Source: Peronospora farinosa
Lineage: Eukaryota > Oomycota > Peronosporomycetes > Peronosporales > Peronosporaceae
Assembly: GCA_947646735.1 (NCBI GenBank)
Contig: CANTFK010000947.1
Location: 1-64,000, forward strand
DNA: 64,000 bases
Reading direction: 5' to 3'
In this document: positions 43,087 to 55,073 of the stretch, in pieces
Layout of the letters: each line of letters starts with the position of its first letter
Position numbering within the stretch: position 1 is the stretch's first letter
Program-made: the position numbers and the translations under genes
Notes under the pieces: generated by a model
Databases searched by the model: none
What the model saw: only the letters and a program-made list of their open reading frames with translations
Told to the model about the DNA's origin: nothing

Positions 43087-44118
43087 CTAGAGATTGGGAC
43101 CATGAATCTTAAAGTCATCAATCTGAATCTCCTTGCCTTTATCAGCATAGTCTCCCTGAAAGCGCGCTAGACGGAACTCACGCCAACTCAGTGGACGGTA
43201 GCTGGGTTTCTCACCTTCCTTTGCCACAATAGGTTTCACCTCAGCTTTATACGAAGGATTGTAGAAAAACGGCGCGGATAGTCGATCTGCATCTTTCTTC
43301 GCAAGCACGCGGTGCAGCGGAGCAACAAACTTGTCGTTGGACCACACCTGCAACATATCCCCAATGTTAATCGTGAACGTCCCTATACGTGGTGGAACAA
43401 GCATCCACGTCTGCAAGTCGCGATGAAACACCTGCAATGATGCCACATTGTCATCCTGCAGCAGTACAGTCAACGCACCAGCATCCGTGTGTTGATACAC
43501 ACCCATAATCTTGTCCGACTCGGGTGCTAGTGGGTAATGGTTCAGACGCAAGAAACTCGAGTTGTCACCATGGAAGAACTGATCAAAGAACGCTGGCGTT
43601 TCACCCAATGCAACGGCAAACACTTTCAATAGTCGACGAGAGAGAAACTCCATCTTGTTGTAATACTGGATCATTTCTTGACGAAATCCAGGCAACTCCT
43701 TCTCATCAAGCCACAGGTTTTCATCATCTCCTAACCGTTCATGTTTGTCATCCACTGGACCCTCTTCCTTGATCCCTGCAAAATCAAAACACTCTTTCCA
43801 ATCCATTTTGTTCTTGGTCAATTCGTCATCAAAGTACCCTCTCGAGTTCGTAACATGACGACGTATCGAGTGTTTCATGTCTCTTGGTAGACGAAAAAAC
43901 GACTGCATCGCAGTCCAAAATCTATCAATCTCTTGGTCTGGTAGTCCATGGTTCGTAATGTAGAAAAAGCCCCACTCCGTAGCCGCGGCATGGAATTCCT
44001 CAACCATCTGACGTACGATTTCATTATCGTGGTCACCCAATGCTGCGTCTACTTCTACATCAGTTGCAAACGACATGAGAGCGCTGATGTCGACCACTGG
44101 CACTGTATTGACAGTCAT
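43087..44118 (-). CDS. 2-oxoglutarate/Fe(II) dioxygenase (isopenicillin N synthase-like)
   Basis: The start is placed at 44118 (MTVNTVPVVDISAL) because family similarity begins there; an in-frame ATG exists at 44184. The N-terminal DIOX_N region (FFYITNHGLP, SRGYFDDELTKNKMDWKE) is followed by the double-stranded beta-helix core. It carries HTDAGALTVL (iron-binding His and Asp), PLHRVL (distal His) and RLSAPFFYNP (Arg-x-Ser for 2-oxoglutarate). All ligands are intact, so an active soluble oxygenase is expected. The substrate cannot be told; relatives act on small metabolites including gibberellins, flavonoids and amino-acid derivatives. A decayed copy of its first exon lies 4.5 kb away. Confidence 0.92.
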   Translation of the reverse strand: MTVNTVPVVDISALMSFATDVEVDAALGDHDNEIVRQMVEEFHAAATEWGFFYITNHGLPDQEIDRFWTAMQSFFRLPRDMKHSIRRHVTNSRGYFDDELTKNKMDWKECFDFAGIKEEGPVDDKHERLGDDENLWLDEKELPGFRQEMIQYYNKMEFLSRRLLKVFAVALGETPAFFDQFFHGDNSSFLRLNHYPLAPESDKIMGVYQHTDAGALTVLLQDDNVASLQVFHRDLQTWMLVPPRIGTFTINIGDMLQVWSNDKFVAPLHRVLAKKDADRLSAPFFYNPSYKAEVKPIVAKEGEKPSYRPLSWREFRLARFQGDYADKGKEIQIDDFKIHGPNL

Positions 44119-44333
44119 TCGATCGCAAAATGGACTGGTGGAGGAGCCAACTGAGACTCTGCATACTGTCGGACTCGTATGCAAAGTATCAGTTTGTCAG
44201 TACGGCGACTTGCGAGTACTATGTCGGGAGGTCCATTGGGCACAATCACGCTGTGAAGTTTATTTCCCATTCAACCTGCATCAGATCAAACAAACCTGCT
44301 TTGTGACGATTCAAAGCTGTTGAAACAATAGTA

Positions 44334-44371
44334 TTCTCTCTCTCTCTCGCTCTCTCTCTCTTTCTCTCTCT
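44334..44371. repeat. CT microsatellite
   Basis: An almost pure CT tract ends just before the ABC transporter stop codon (TCA on the plus strand, 44374-44376), in the presumed 3' untranslated region. Confidence 0.8.
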
Positions 44372-44373
44372 AC

Positions 44374-47300
44374 TCACTGGAACTGCTCGAATACGCGCTC
44401 CAGCGACAGTTCGCTAATGCTGTATTGCGAAATGTTGAAGCGCTCTTTGTTCTCTTCCATGAGCGCAAATACGTCAGCCAACCCAAAACGTTCCGTGCAC
44501 GACGTTTCGTACACTCCGCTTGTATTGGTGCCACTTCCACGAGCACTTTCAAGGTCTGCTGGAACCACAACCTCACCGGATCGAGTGGTCATTTCGTCTC
44601 GAAGGAGTTGAGTCTCGAGACGAATAAACGCTTCTTGCACAAGCCACTCCTGCACGAACTCAACGATTGGGATGGCCGCAGTAACATTTGGCACACTATC
44701 GTCTGATTCGAAACGAGCTCGTAAACCTGCCAACCAATCCTTGTTACGTTGTTGAGAAACCGTCGGTGCAGTGGTGTCACCACTCTTGTGCAACAGATCG
44801 TGACAAAGCTTCCAGGCTTCCTCGAGTTCTTGCACCAGGAGGCTACTCCGCTCCAACTCTGTTCGTGACAGCTTGGACTCGAGTGAGCGCTGTATTTGCT
44901 CAGTGTAGAGCTCCACCTCGTCAGGGTTCCAAATGGCAGAGCTGTCTAGCCGTAGACTGATCGATATTCCTCGTGATACGCGCTGCTTTAAGTCAGGAAT
45001 ACTGCCAGACCACACTACCTGCCCCTTGAGCAGCACCACTGCGTTTGCGCACACAGCCTCTGCCTCCTCCATACTGTGAGTTGTGAATAGGCAGCTCGTT
45101 CGATTGCGACTTTGCCGCTTTTCGTGCAGAACACGCCACATGAGCCGCCGCGCTACGACATCCACGCCAGCAGAAGGCTCATCCAAAAGTAAGAGTGAGG
45201 CGTGATCGCTCAGAAGTGCCAGTGCTAGCATAAGCCGCCGCCTATTTCCACCGCTTAGATGCGAAGCTGCGGTTTTTTCGACCGGGAACAAATCCAGCCG
45301 CTTCATGAGCTTGTCGATAACGGCACCTTCAGACAGCATAGCGCTGCTTCTACAGCATCGAAGGCGGTAGAACAGTTCAAGGTGCTCACGTACGCTCAAG
45401 TCGTTAAAGTAAATGTTATCCTGAGGACAGTAGCCGTATCTCGTGCTGGCATGTCGGGCCTCCACGGTCACATCATATGCGTCAATCATTGCCTTACCAC
45501 CGGTGGGAGAAACTTTAGCCGTCAGTATCTCAAACATCGTTGATTTGCCTGAGCCGTTGACGCCCAGCAGTGCGACACAATCTCTCTTCTCAACAGAAAA
45601 GCTGACATCGTCCAGGGCTACCACTTGGCCGTTGCCATTTACTACAGCAGCATCGGCCTCATCATCTGCAGCTACGTTTTGCCCCCCTGATTCCGTCTTG
45701 ATCAACATATTATAGACCTTCGAGACTCGAATCGCACGCACCATATCCGCGTTAGGGCATTCTTCGTCAAAATCGACACCAGTTTGATCGGCTTCTGTAT
45801 AACGCTGCCCGTAAAAGCGCCTGCAGAAATAGCCTCGCACCCGTCGTAATGCGAGACCAATCTTGTACTTGAATTCCGTCGGGTACATTTCATGCTGATC
45901 TATAATAATCAACATGACCGTGTATACCACAGCTAACACCACGAGGGTAAACCAACAGCTCCCAGCGACCTCCCAATCCCACACCATATTTTCAGATTTG
46001 TCGCCCAGACCTTTCAACAAAGTCAATATGTTCCCATCATCAAGGCCACCGTCGACCTTAAGACATTGCTGTCGCATGGGAGTCCAAGACACCGTCACGA
46101 TATTCAGCATCGCAATGCTGAACGTATAAAATGGCATAATTTGCAAGAAATGCGCGATAGTGTTCGCCTTGACACACAAACCAGGAACCATCGACAACGC
46201 AAACACGATGGATGCCGCCATAATTTGAGACAGCGAAGCGTACGACATATACGACTGCGCTGACGAATGTGATGCGAAAACTAGCGAGGTTAAGTACTGA
46301 GACGGAAGCATCGCCAAACCGAAGACGATCATAGAGACAAACCAGGCAGCGAGGATCGAATTACTCATTGAGTTCGAGAACACCACGAGTATGATAGAAA
46401 TGACGATAATCGCTAAAGTGTACACCATGACGTCGAACAGGTAGTTCGATAACCAGTACAAGAACGACGCATTAGCGGTCTCAAGATGTTGATACTGCAT
46501 GCGCTTGATACCGCATGCCTTCTCTCTTACAATCGGCGCAGCATAAAATCCCACAATGGAGCTCATCGTCATCAGAAGGTAAAAGGCCATCATTATCCGT
46601 TGCATAATATTGATAGCTTCATCAGGGTCAAACTCCACGTCATCTTCACCAGTGCTTACCCCGGTGCCAATCTCAATTTTAACCGGAAACACTCCTCTTT
46701 TAACAATCAAATCGCAGTTATCGATCGCAACTGCATTCTCCTGCTTTAAGCGCGCTTTGCAATAAGCTTGTGACATCCATTGCAGGGTTACCGGCAACGA
46801 GCGACGCAATGTTTCGTTGTAGTATAGCGAATACGCCATCACCGGGGAAGAAAGTGAATTGTCTGACGTCCAGTTGACGTTTGACACAAATATTCCAGCA
46901 AAAAAAGTTGTGTCGTTCTCACGCGCAATCACATCTAACATGGCTTGCTCAGTTTGCACGTTCTTGTCGAACACAATCGGGTTAGAAGTTTGTTCAATTT
47001 GCGCAACAATGTCCGCAACAGAATCTGTCACCGCTGACGCAGACGATACAAAGAACGATGCTTCTTTCTCAGACGGAGGTAAAGTCGTCAGTGTCTCAAT
47101 GGTGTCACTCGCAGTAAGCACGTTTTTAATCACGGCCATGAGGATCGCATAAAAGGCAAGCGGCCATACATACTGAGCAAATAGGGTTTTCTTATCCCGA
47201 AAAGACATCTTAGCACGCTTGATAATCAAAGCTCGAACCTGCGAAATCGACACTTTCCACCCTGGCAGTTTCCTGTCAGTGTCAATAGTTTGCAAATGCA

Positions 47301-50300
47301 TCTTAGACTTGGACTTCGTCGTCTCTGTTTTAGAAAGCACTGGGTCAGTGCTTTCAAAAATATCATCGTTCTCGACATCATCCTTGGCGTGATAATAAAC
47401 ATCTTCGCCCTCGGTCATCTTCACAAATACATCCTCCAAGTCAGTCGCTGCAATCGCGTAGCGCTTGATACTCCCGGCCTGCTTCATCTTTTCCAGCTCT
47501 CGAAAAAGATCCGCAAAACACCGCTCCTCTCCATTATTCAGCTGTACACGCATTTCCCACTTATTGTCACTCAAGATAGTAGTTTTCGGAACATACTTTC
47601 GAAGCGTCTTCATCAACAAATCAGTCCACGCTTGTTGCCGTCGTTGCAAATGGCTGTGTTCGTCGTCCTGGCCGGTATCCTCGCGACGAACAATGGTGAG
47701 TTTGTATCCCACCCCAAGTCGATTCCGAAGAAACAAGCTGGAGCCGCAACATTTCAACTTGCCTTCAGCGACAATACCAATATTCTCGCACAATGCCTGC
47801 GCTTCCTGCATCGAATGGGTGGTCAAAATCACGGCACGATGGGTCACGGCATGCTTCAGTGCGTCCCAGGTTTCTAAACGAGCTTTCTGGTCCATACCAG
47901 CGGTGGGTTCGTCGAGCAACAGCACCCGAGATGAATCCAACAGAGCCAAAACGAGCGACAGTTTGCGCTTCTGGCCGCCGGATAACGTTTTTGCCAGGGC
48001 GTCACGCTTCTCCTCGAGCCCAAACTGCTGCAAGTTTTTGCGCCAGGTTTCCTCTGAGACAGTTTTGATCCCCAGGCTGTTTTTAAGGGCACACACCAGT
48101 GATAGATGCTCCCAAACCGTCAACTCGCCGAATAAAATGTTTTGCTGGAAGCAAACACTCAAACTTTGTCGTACCGCTTGTGGGTTGTTCACAACGCTGA
48201 TAGACCCACCAACATACGCATCGCCACTAGTGGGCGATATAATTCCGCTCAAAATCGACAAAGTTGTGCTCTTGCCGGCACCATTGGGACCCAGAAGTCC
48301 AAATATTTCTCCCTTCCTTACACCAAACGATACGTTTTCCAGTGCCACTTTTCCATTGGAATACGTCTTTGACAGTAATTTCACAAAAAGTGCTGGTCGA
48401 TAGTGCTGCAAGTACTCTGTGAGCGACTCTTCACGAAGTGTGTCATCCATCCGCTCATCAAAACTATCTGAGTCCAATTTATTCAGCCGAATGAGCTCGT
48501 TCGTTTCAGTATCATCCGAGAACGACTGTTGATCAAAGTTTTGGGGGAACCAGTAGGACGGCTGCAAGACAAAGTACCATTTTTGCTGCACTCCGTACGT
48601 GCGTGGAAACACGTTCTCCAAGTACCATCCAAGAAGTAGATATCCTGCACATTGAAACGTCATCAGACGGCACGGTATCGCTACGGTGTTCCAAGTGAGT
48701 GGTCGACGAAGTGACGTGACTGCGTCAACTGCTATAATTTCATGCAACGTAGTCATAAAGACGACCGGAGAGCTGATATCATCAAGCACTGTCAACAATA
48801 ATGCCAGTAAATTGGAGGATGCAATTGCATCAACTCCTACCAACGACCGGACAAAAGATCCCGTACTAAGGAGAAAATACACCAATGGAGCACATGCTGC
48901 TGCCGTTCTTGACTGGTTAAAAATTGGTGTAATCGCAATTCCAAACAGCAAAATACTTGATATAAAAAGTATCAAAAGCAGAAAAAAATAGACACTTCCT
49001 GCTGCCGTTGCAGTAAACATACTGCCACTAAGGAGTAACGTGCCAATAATTGCCACAACAATGGAAGCCATAAAATACAGCAAAAACCAGCTAAATAAAA
49101 GTGACGATCCCTGGAGTCCCATAATAAGTAAATACTCTTTCAATTGTTTTTCTTTTTCACCGACAATATCTTGAATCAATCGAATGTATGGCCATAAAAA
49201 CAAATAGGCCAAATAAAAAACAATATTACTTTCTAATGGTCCAGAAAGAATATTTGCAGGTCGCGGTGGCAATGTCGATACACTTAAAGTATTCAATTCA
49301 TCATTTGAAGCGACTTTGCTAATGAGATTATTCAAAAAATTCCAAATATCCGTTGATAATTCGTTCTTTTCAATGGCACTTTGACAATCGGTTACATTTT
49401 GTCCCAATGGTGAATGTCGTGGAAAAACATCCCATGCAAGTCCACTTAAATCCAACATTTTATCCACAAGTGAACAAATAAGTTCAGGAGATAGTGAACT
49501 TACGTTAAACACATGATTATTGGAATATCTGGTCGTATTTTCTCGCACAAACATGTTTAGAGACATTTGAAATGGCAAAATATCGGGAAACGACATTGTC
49601 TCATTAAATGTCAACTCTTTCGAGAAATATTTACTCACTTGAGTTTCATCGGGCAATTCAAAATTTTGTTTTTGAAAAAAGAGGGCCAATAATTCCAATG
49701 AATACGAGAGATTATCGCCCTTTTGGACCATCGTGCGTCTTACATCCAAGCCAGCGTAAATATTTAATCCACTTTTTTTCGGAAAATCCAGCAAGATTTT
49801 ATCTGCTTTTTCATTTGACATGGTCGTATTAAATGGCACAATCGTCGTCATTTCGATATATCGAGGAATTCCCAATTCACTTGCTCCTGGATATGCACTA
49901 TACAAATGACAAGTTAGTTTGGTTTACGGATTTTAGGATATTTCTTTTTTTATCCAGATAAAATAAAACAAAAGAGATAAAAGTCGTACTTATCGAGATA
50001 TTGTATAAACATTGCCGATTCTTGTCGATTCAAAATTGCCAACGTTTGATTACTGCGGGCCAAAAGTAACGGTAAGGCGGTCAAAAGTAACGTTGCCGGT
50101 TCCGAGTCCATCTGTTTTGTCATGTTGTCAGTATTATGTGACGTCATCGACGCCAGAGCCTTTAATTGTTCGATATTAATGAGACTATCACCTGGCGTCA
50201 TCAAGTCCGCATTATATTGACATAATATTTTTATGAGCAACAACAACATTCCTAGTGGAACGACAATATCCGTTACAAGCGCAGGAAATATCCAACGACT

Positions 50301-50426
50301 GCGATTTTCACCGCGATTAATGCTTCCTTCACGCTGTTTTGTGCGATAGTTTTTCCATAGCAATACACCAATGATGCGCCACGTACTAACCATTTTTTTA
50401 ACTAAAGGGGGACCTTGGAATGGCAC
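44374..50426 (-). CDS. Full-size ABCA-type ABC transporter
   Basis: Two exons, 50426..49990 and 49897..44374, joined through a 92-bp intron in phase 2, 1986 residues. Each half has a first transmembrane helix, a large extracytosolic loop, a membrane bundle and an ATP-binding domain. NBD1: GLLGPNGAGKST (Walker A), LSGGQKRKL (signature), VLLLDEPTAGMD (Walker B) and H-loop LTTHSMQEA. NBD2: ALLGVNGSGKST, LSGGNRRRL, LLLLDEPSAGVD and TTHSMEEAE. This TMD-NBD-TMD-NBD layout with long loops is that of ABCA lipid transporters. The substrate is probably lipid. All catalytic motifs are intact. An in-frame Met at about 50393 is an alternative start. Confidence 0.95.
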
Positions 50427-52035
50427 GTGTTTAAAATCGCAAAGATTCTGGGCGGGATGGGAGAACCGATGAGCAGCTGATAGATAAGAGTGTACCGTAG
50501 AGCCTGTCTAACCTTATTTTCTGTAATATAATATCCCCTATAATATAACTGGTTCGCTCGGCCTTAAGCGGTCTTTTACGATCATGTGCTACCTGTCCTA
50601 AATCATTAAACCTATACTTTTGTAGAACAATGGCATTTTTAGAGTATGTATTTAGACAGGTTCTCCCGTATCATTCAGTATTTGTGGCATATATTTTATT
50701 AAATATTCAGATTTTATCTGTGTAAAAGGGGGGTTTTTAAACGGCATAATAAAAAACTATTGCCATAGATTTTTAGAGGTAATTTCTGACCGTATTTAAA
50801 TTTGTTTCACTATAATCACAAGTCACACTATTTACGCATATTGGCTTGTACGCGGGCCGTCCGGATCCAGAGGCAATACAATCGTGTAAAAAACGCCCCT
50901 TATATTTTTAATATATAGTAACTTTTACATTATTCGAAATGCTGCACTATGGTTTGTAATTAAAGCAAGATAAATTAAATTCGATATAACAACGTTAAAA
51001 CTCTTTAAAATGGGTTTCTCTTTATCATACAACACGTAGATATTGTACTCCACCACTCGCATAACCGCGGTTAAGACGTAACCGGACCGATCTTTGACAA
51101 CCAACCATTTTGAAAGCAAACACACTGACAACATGAAGAACAGTCACTTACATATTACCTCCTGTACCCCAGGACGATTGTCTATTCAATGTAGCTGGTA
51201 GTAACCAGCCTTTCCTACATATCACTTGGAATGTAATGATTTGAAAATCATGAATGTCGCCGCCCCAGTCTGAACTTCTGTGTTGAGTACTTCAGAGCAC
51301 ATTGTCAACAGCTTTGTGCATGAGCATTCCTTCTACATATCTATTTCTCTATTTTGTTGCTTGTATATAGAGTGTAATGATGACATTATTCAACCCAGCT
51401 CGCTTCGAGTCATTAACGATGAAGAGAACTGTTTCCGAGGGGTCACTCCCTCTTGACTGATCACTCAACGAATATTGTTGCATATTAAGCTGCTCTGCCT
51501 GGATTCAACGGAACTTCTTTGAACTAATTCTGTAGGGAGAAAGTGTGTGTGTGTGTATCATGATGACTTAAACTTATCCCTGTCCGACGGATGGAACGCA
51601 TTCCTCTGAACGTGACGAGAACCAAGTGTAACTTTTCAATTTCAGCTGAATACCACAACACTCGTGCTCATAAGTAGATTAAAAATAGGAATTGGAATGA
51701 GGAACACAACAGGTGAGAGTGCAGTCTCCGTTTTGGAAAACTGTACTCACAATAAAAAGATCCAGTGACTTCATAGTTATCTGACCAATTCCACTAAACA
51801 ATTATATGCATTTCGTATAATACTACAGATTAAATAGCTTGTTAGTATAAAGTCCATGTATGGAAAAAGAATTGATGAAGTTGCTCCAACATTTTGACCT
51901 TAAAATTGCATATCTGCCTTGCTTGGTGAATATTCATTGGTTAAATACATAAAATTGGGTACTTTCATATCCAAATAGGTACCAATTGTTACCTTTTTTC
52001 TCTTTTTTCCATTAAAATTCTATCAAATCCAAAAC
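50427..52035. other. AT-rich intergenic stretch
   Basis: This lies between divergent ABCA and MinE genes. I see no coding region; the longest ORFs are under 70 codons. A (GT)n run lies near 51544-51558. A pyrimidine-rich TTTTTTCTCTTTTTTCC lies about 25-40 bp before the minE ATG. Confidence 0.5.
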
Positions 52036-52450
52036 ATGGCGGCTCGTGTGGGTGCAAGTTCTCGTCACAGCACCAAAAAATGGTTGGCGTCTTTCTTTGG
52101 GGACGCTGGGCACTCGTCATCGTCAAAGTCGGTTGTTAAGGAGCGTTTACAAATTATCTTGGCGCATCAACGGGGTAGCCAAGTGCTAACGGGTGTGGAT
52201 CTAGCGGCACTACAGCAGGAGCTACTCGAGTGCGTACAGCGCCACATCAAAGTTGCCAGTGGGGCCAATATTAACATTGCAGGTGCGAAAAAAAACATGT
52301 CTAAAAAGTAGGATTTTATCCGTTTTTACACTCGTGTTTTTTTGCATGTTGACAATTTTAGTGAAAAACGAAGGCCAGATGGATATTTTTGAGATGCAAG
52401 TGCCAGTTGACGGAGACCATATGGCTGAAAAGAGGAAACCAACGTGGTAA
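52036..52450 (+). CDS. minE: MinE, division-site topological specificity factor, nuclear-encoded
   Basis: Two exons, 52036..52282 and 52362..52450, joined by a 79-bp GT-AG intron in phase 1, 111 residues. The N-terminus (MAARVGASSRHSTKKWLASFF) is basic and free of acidic residues, like a mitochondrial presequence. Its KKWLASFFG part also parallels the membrane-targeting helix of bacterial MinE. VKERLQIILAHQRG at about residue 34 matches the MinD-binding helix (bacterial form KERLQIIV). LAALQQELLECVQRHIKV and ANINIAVKNEGQMDIFEMQV follow the dimer core strand order. In bacteria MinE drives MinCD oscillation to place the FtsZ ring. Min proteins are known in some stramenopile mitochondria, so a mitochondrial division role is inferred. 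A 91-codon read-through ends in the intron. Confidence 0.9.
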
Positions 52451-52584
52451 AAACGACAATCAAGCAAAAAATTAAGCTTAAAATGGAAAAAAAGTAAAAA
52501 CGAGAAAAGCAAACGTTAAAACGAGAAAAGCAAACATTAAAAATGTCGAAACGTGTTGTTAATTTTTGATATAATCAAAACGTT
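52451..52584. repeat. Short A-rich tandem in the shared 3' interval
   Basis: Two near-identical copies of AAAACGAGAAAAGCAAAC lie at about 52497-52535, between the convergent minE and BRCA1-like genes, which are only 134 bp apart. Confidence 0.6.
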
Positions 52585-55073
52585 TTAGTACGGATAGTAG
52601 TCGTCAAAAGGTAGTACTTCAAGATGACTCACACTATCGAAAATCCACGTGATACGTACAATTGGAATTTGAAATTGCTGCCATTTCGCCTTAGCATCCG
52701 AAGGTAAAGTTGTTTTCGATACGACACCAACAGAAGTACGACGTGATCGATTCTTCTTTTTCGGTTTAGCAAAACTCTCGGCATTGACGACGGTACCTCC
52801 AAAATTGTTGACCACATTTTTCACCGAGTTGAACTGGAAATCAAATTCTTGTTCCGATACAAGAAGCACAAAGCTGAACATGCTGAAAATACTGTTACGT
52901 CGTCCAGTTTGCATGCGACGGATACGACCTTCGTGTGGTTTCCCAATTGCATCACTGTAGATATCACCAATCATCTCAAAAGGTTCTTCCGTTAGCCATC
53001 TACCTGCAGCTAGACTGGCTGTGATCCAAGAAAAGTCCATCACAAAAGTACCTTCAGCCAGTCCACGCATATACTTGGCGGTCCGCTTACATCGCAATTC
53101 GTCCGGTTCGGTGCCACTAATGGCGCCGATAGGAGGTACTGCCTTTGTGATCAAATGCGTCACGGATGTACAAAAGTGGCCCGTTAAAGGGTCACGCTTG
53201 AGATCAAAGTCATGTCCAAACTTGCCCCCTAGACGATGAGTTGCCTCAAGCACACACTTGACTTTCTCACGGGTAAGATCAGAGCTCACGAATACGTAAT
53301 TCGAGCCACCCTCCAAACGCTTTGAGTTGCTAGTCGAAGTGTGCTTGGGAGGCTTTGACGAGCTTCCAGCGGAATTTGATCTTACAATATTGCCGTCTCT
53401 TGTAGCTGCAATAGCACCAGCTACAGTCTTATTCTGCGAAACAGAATACTTCAATTGTCTGGCTGCTTGAGTCTTGGGACTGCCACTACCGTATTTGTGT
53501 TCCGACTGGAAAGCCATGATAGCGCTCCCATAGTCATCGTGTTCTTTCTTCCGTGAAAACAAACTTCTTAGACGTTCGCAGTGTCGATCAGATAAAGGCA
53601 TTTTGTAATCAGGCGTGTGTGGTAAGGGTACTGCTGGCTTCGTCTCGTACTCTTCTTCATCATCAGTTTCCTTATCTGCTTCATCCAGTAGCATTGTTGC
53701 TGGTTGACTGTCCGGTATTTCATCTTCGTTATCCGTATCTGAAATAATTTGCGAGGAATCGATAGCCGATGCGGTGATGTGGCCGCAAGTCGAGTGATTA
53801 TTCGGAAGAGTGGGCATGCGTAGTCGTTTGCGTGACGGCGTCGATATTCGACCTCGAGGATGCAATGGTGGTGATGACGTAGGTAAAACCCGTCGTTTCG
53901 CTTTATTTCCTCGCCGTCGATGGTTGTCGTTTTTGGTGTGGCCTGTGTACTGTTGCCGTCGGTACGAAGCAAGTAGGTCAGGCGACTCAAGCGCACTAGT
54001 ATATGGTGACGTTTGAGTCATCTGTGTCATTTGCGTCAACAAGTCGCCGTCATCATCATAGTGTTGCGACTCTCTCTGTCGTTCCTTCAGCAACTCATCA
54101 AAATCATAACTGCTGTGTAACGAGCGTTCCAAAGCCAGCAGCGACGCCTTTCCACCACTCTTTCCATGTCCACTTCTTTCCCACTGACTCAACGCTTCCC
54201 GCTGTTTCGTAATTCGGTTCATATAACTTTCCACCTCTTGCGTTGCCATCAAACTATGAATCGATGACGATACGAATCCATCATTCTCCTCTTCCTCCTC
54301 CTCTTTACCGCCCTGTACCCATCTCGTCATCTCTTCTCGCTCCACTTGATTCACCTCATCCACCGACACCTTCTCCTTGTTCTCCCTACTCCCATTCCGT
54401 CTATGTCTACTGTTTTGATCTTCTTTTCTAGCACTTCCTCCGTAATCATCCGACAAGTCACTACTACTCGTTTTTTTCCAACCATCCGTATTCCCTGGTC
54501 GTCTCGAGCCATAATATTGTGATAAATAAGGTTGTTCTAACTTGAGCTCTTGTCGAATTTCCTGTGTGTTAATGTGCCATTTGTTATTGGCTACTCTTCC
54601 TCTCGTAGACTGCCTCTCTTCCTGTTGACTGTCTTTATTTATTGTCACTGCACCCGACCCATTAACAGCTCGATAGAGTGCTTGATCTGTGTCTTGTACT
54701 GTAAATTTTCCTGCATGGAGTGCCGGATCTCCATTTAAAATCTCAAGTTCCGTCTCGACGCTCTTCCAGGCCAGTAAAATGCTCTCCAAAAATTGATTAT
54801 GCGTCACTTCACTCGGTCTTGTAGGTAATTGACAATTGGGACAATAAGAATTGTTCTTTTTAAGGTGTAACAAGATACACGGGCGACAAAAATTATGTTT
54901 ACAGTCGAGACATTGGGGGTCTTGGAATATATTACCACTACAGTTAAAGAGCATTCAAGTATTAGATGGAATCAAAATACAGAGACGGAAAGTATGACGT
55001 ACCATAATGAACACTGGAGTTGTTCACGAATAAGACGGATGGCTTCGAGGCGAGAAGATGACAGCAGAGCCAT
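52585..55073 (-). CDS. BRCA1/BARD1-like RING and tandem-BRCT protein
   Basis: Two exons, 55073..55003 and 54937..52585, joined in phase 2 through a 65-bp intron, 807 residues. The junction completes a C3HC4 RING finger at about 20-57: QCSLCGNIFQDP, CLDCKHNFCRPC, YCPNCQ. A long, charged, low-complexity middle carries Ser/Thr-Gln sites. Tandem BRCT domains fill about 560-800 (YVFVSSDLTREKV, LGGKFGHDF, VTHLITK, FVMDFSWITASLAAGRWL, then FSFVLLVSEQEF, GGTVVN, WIFDSVSHLEVL). RING plus C-terminal BRCT pair is the BRCA1/BARD1 architecture, acting as ubiquitin ligases in DNA double-strand break repair. No ankyrin repeats are seen, so it is closer in layout to BRCA1. Confidence 0.9.

Noticed and set aside
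44118..44184. ATG at 44184 as the dioxygenase start
   Set aside because: Family similarity and the matching pseudogene fragment both begin at the 44118 ATG.
47465..48403. 312-codon plus-strand ORF inside the ABC transporter
   Set aside because: Shadow of the ABCA coding strand; no independent motif.
52036..52311. minE as a 91-codon single-exon gene
   Set aside because: The last nine codons are intron sequence. Splicing at 52283/52361 adds the conserved C-terminal strand of MinE.
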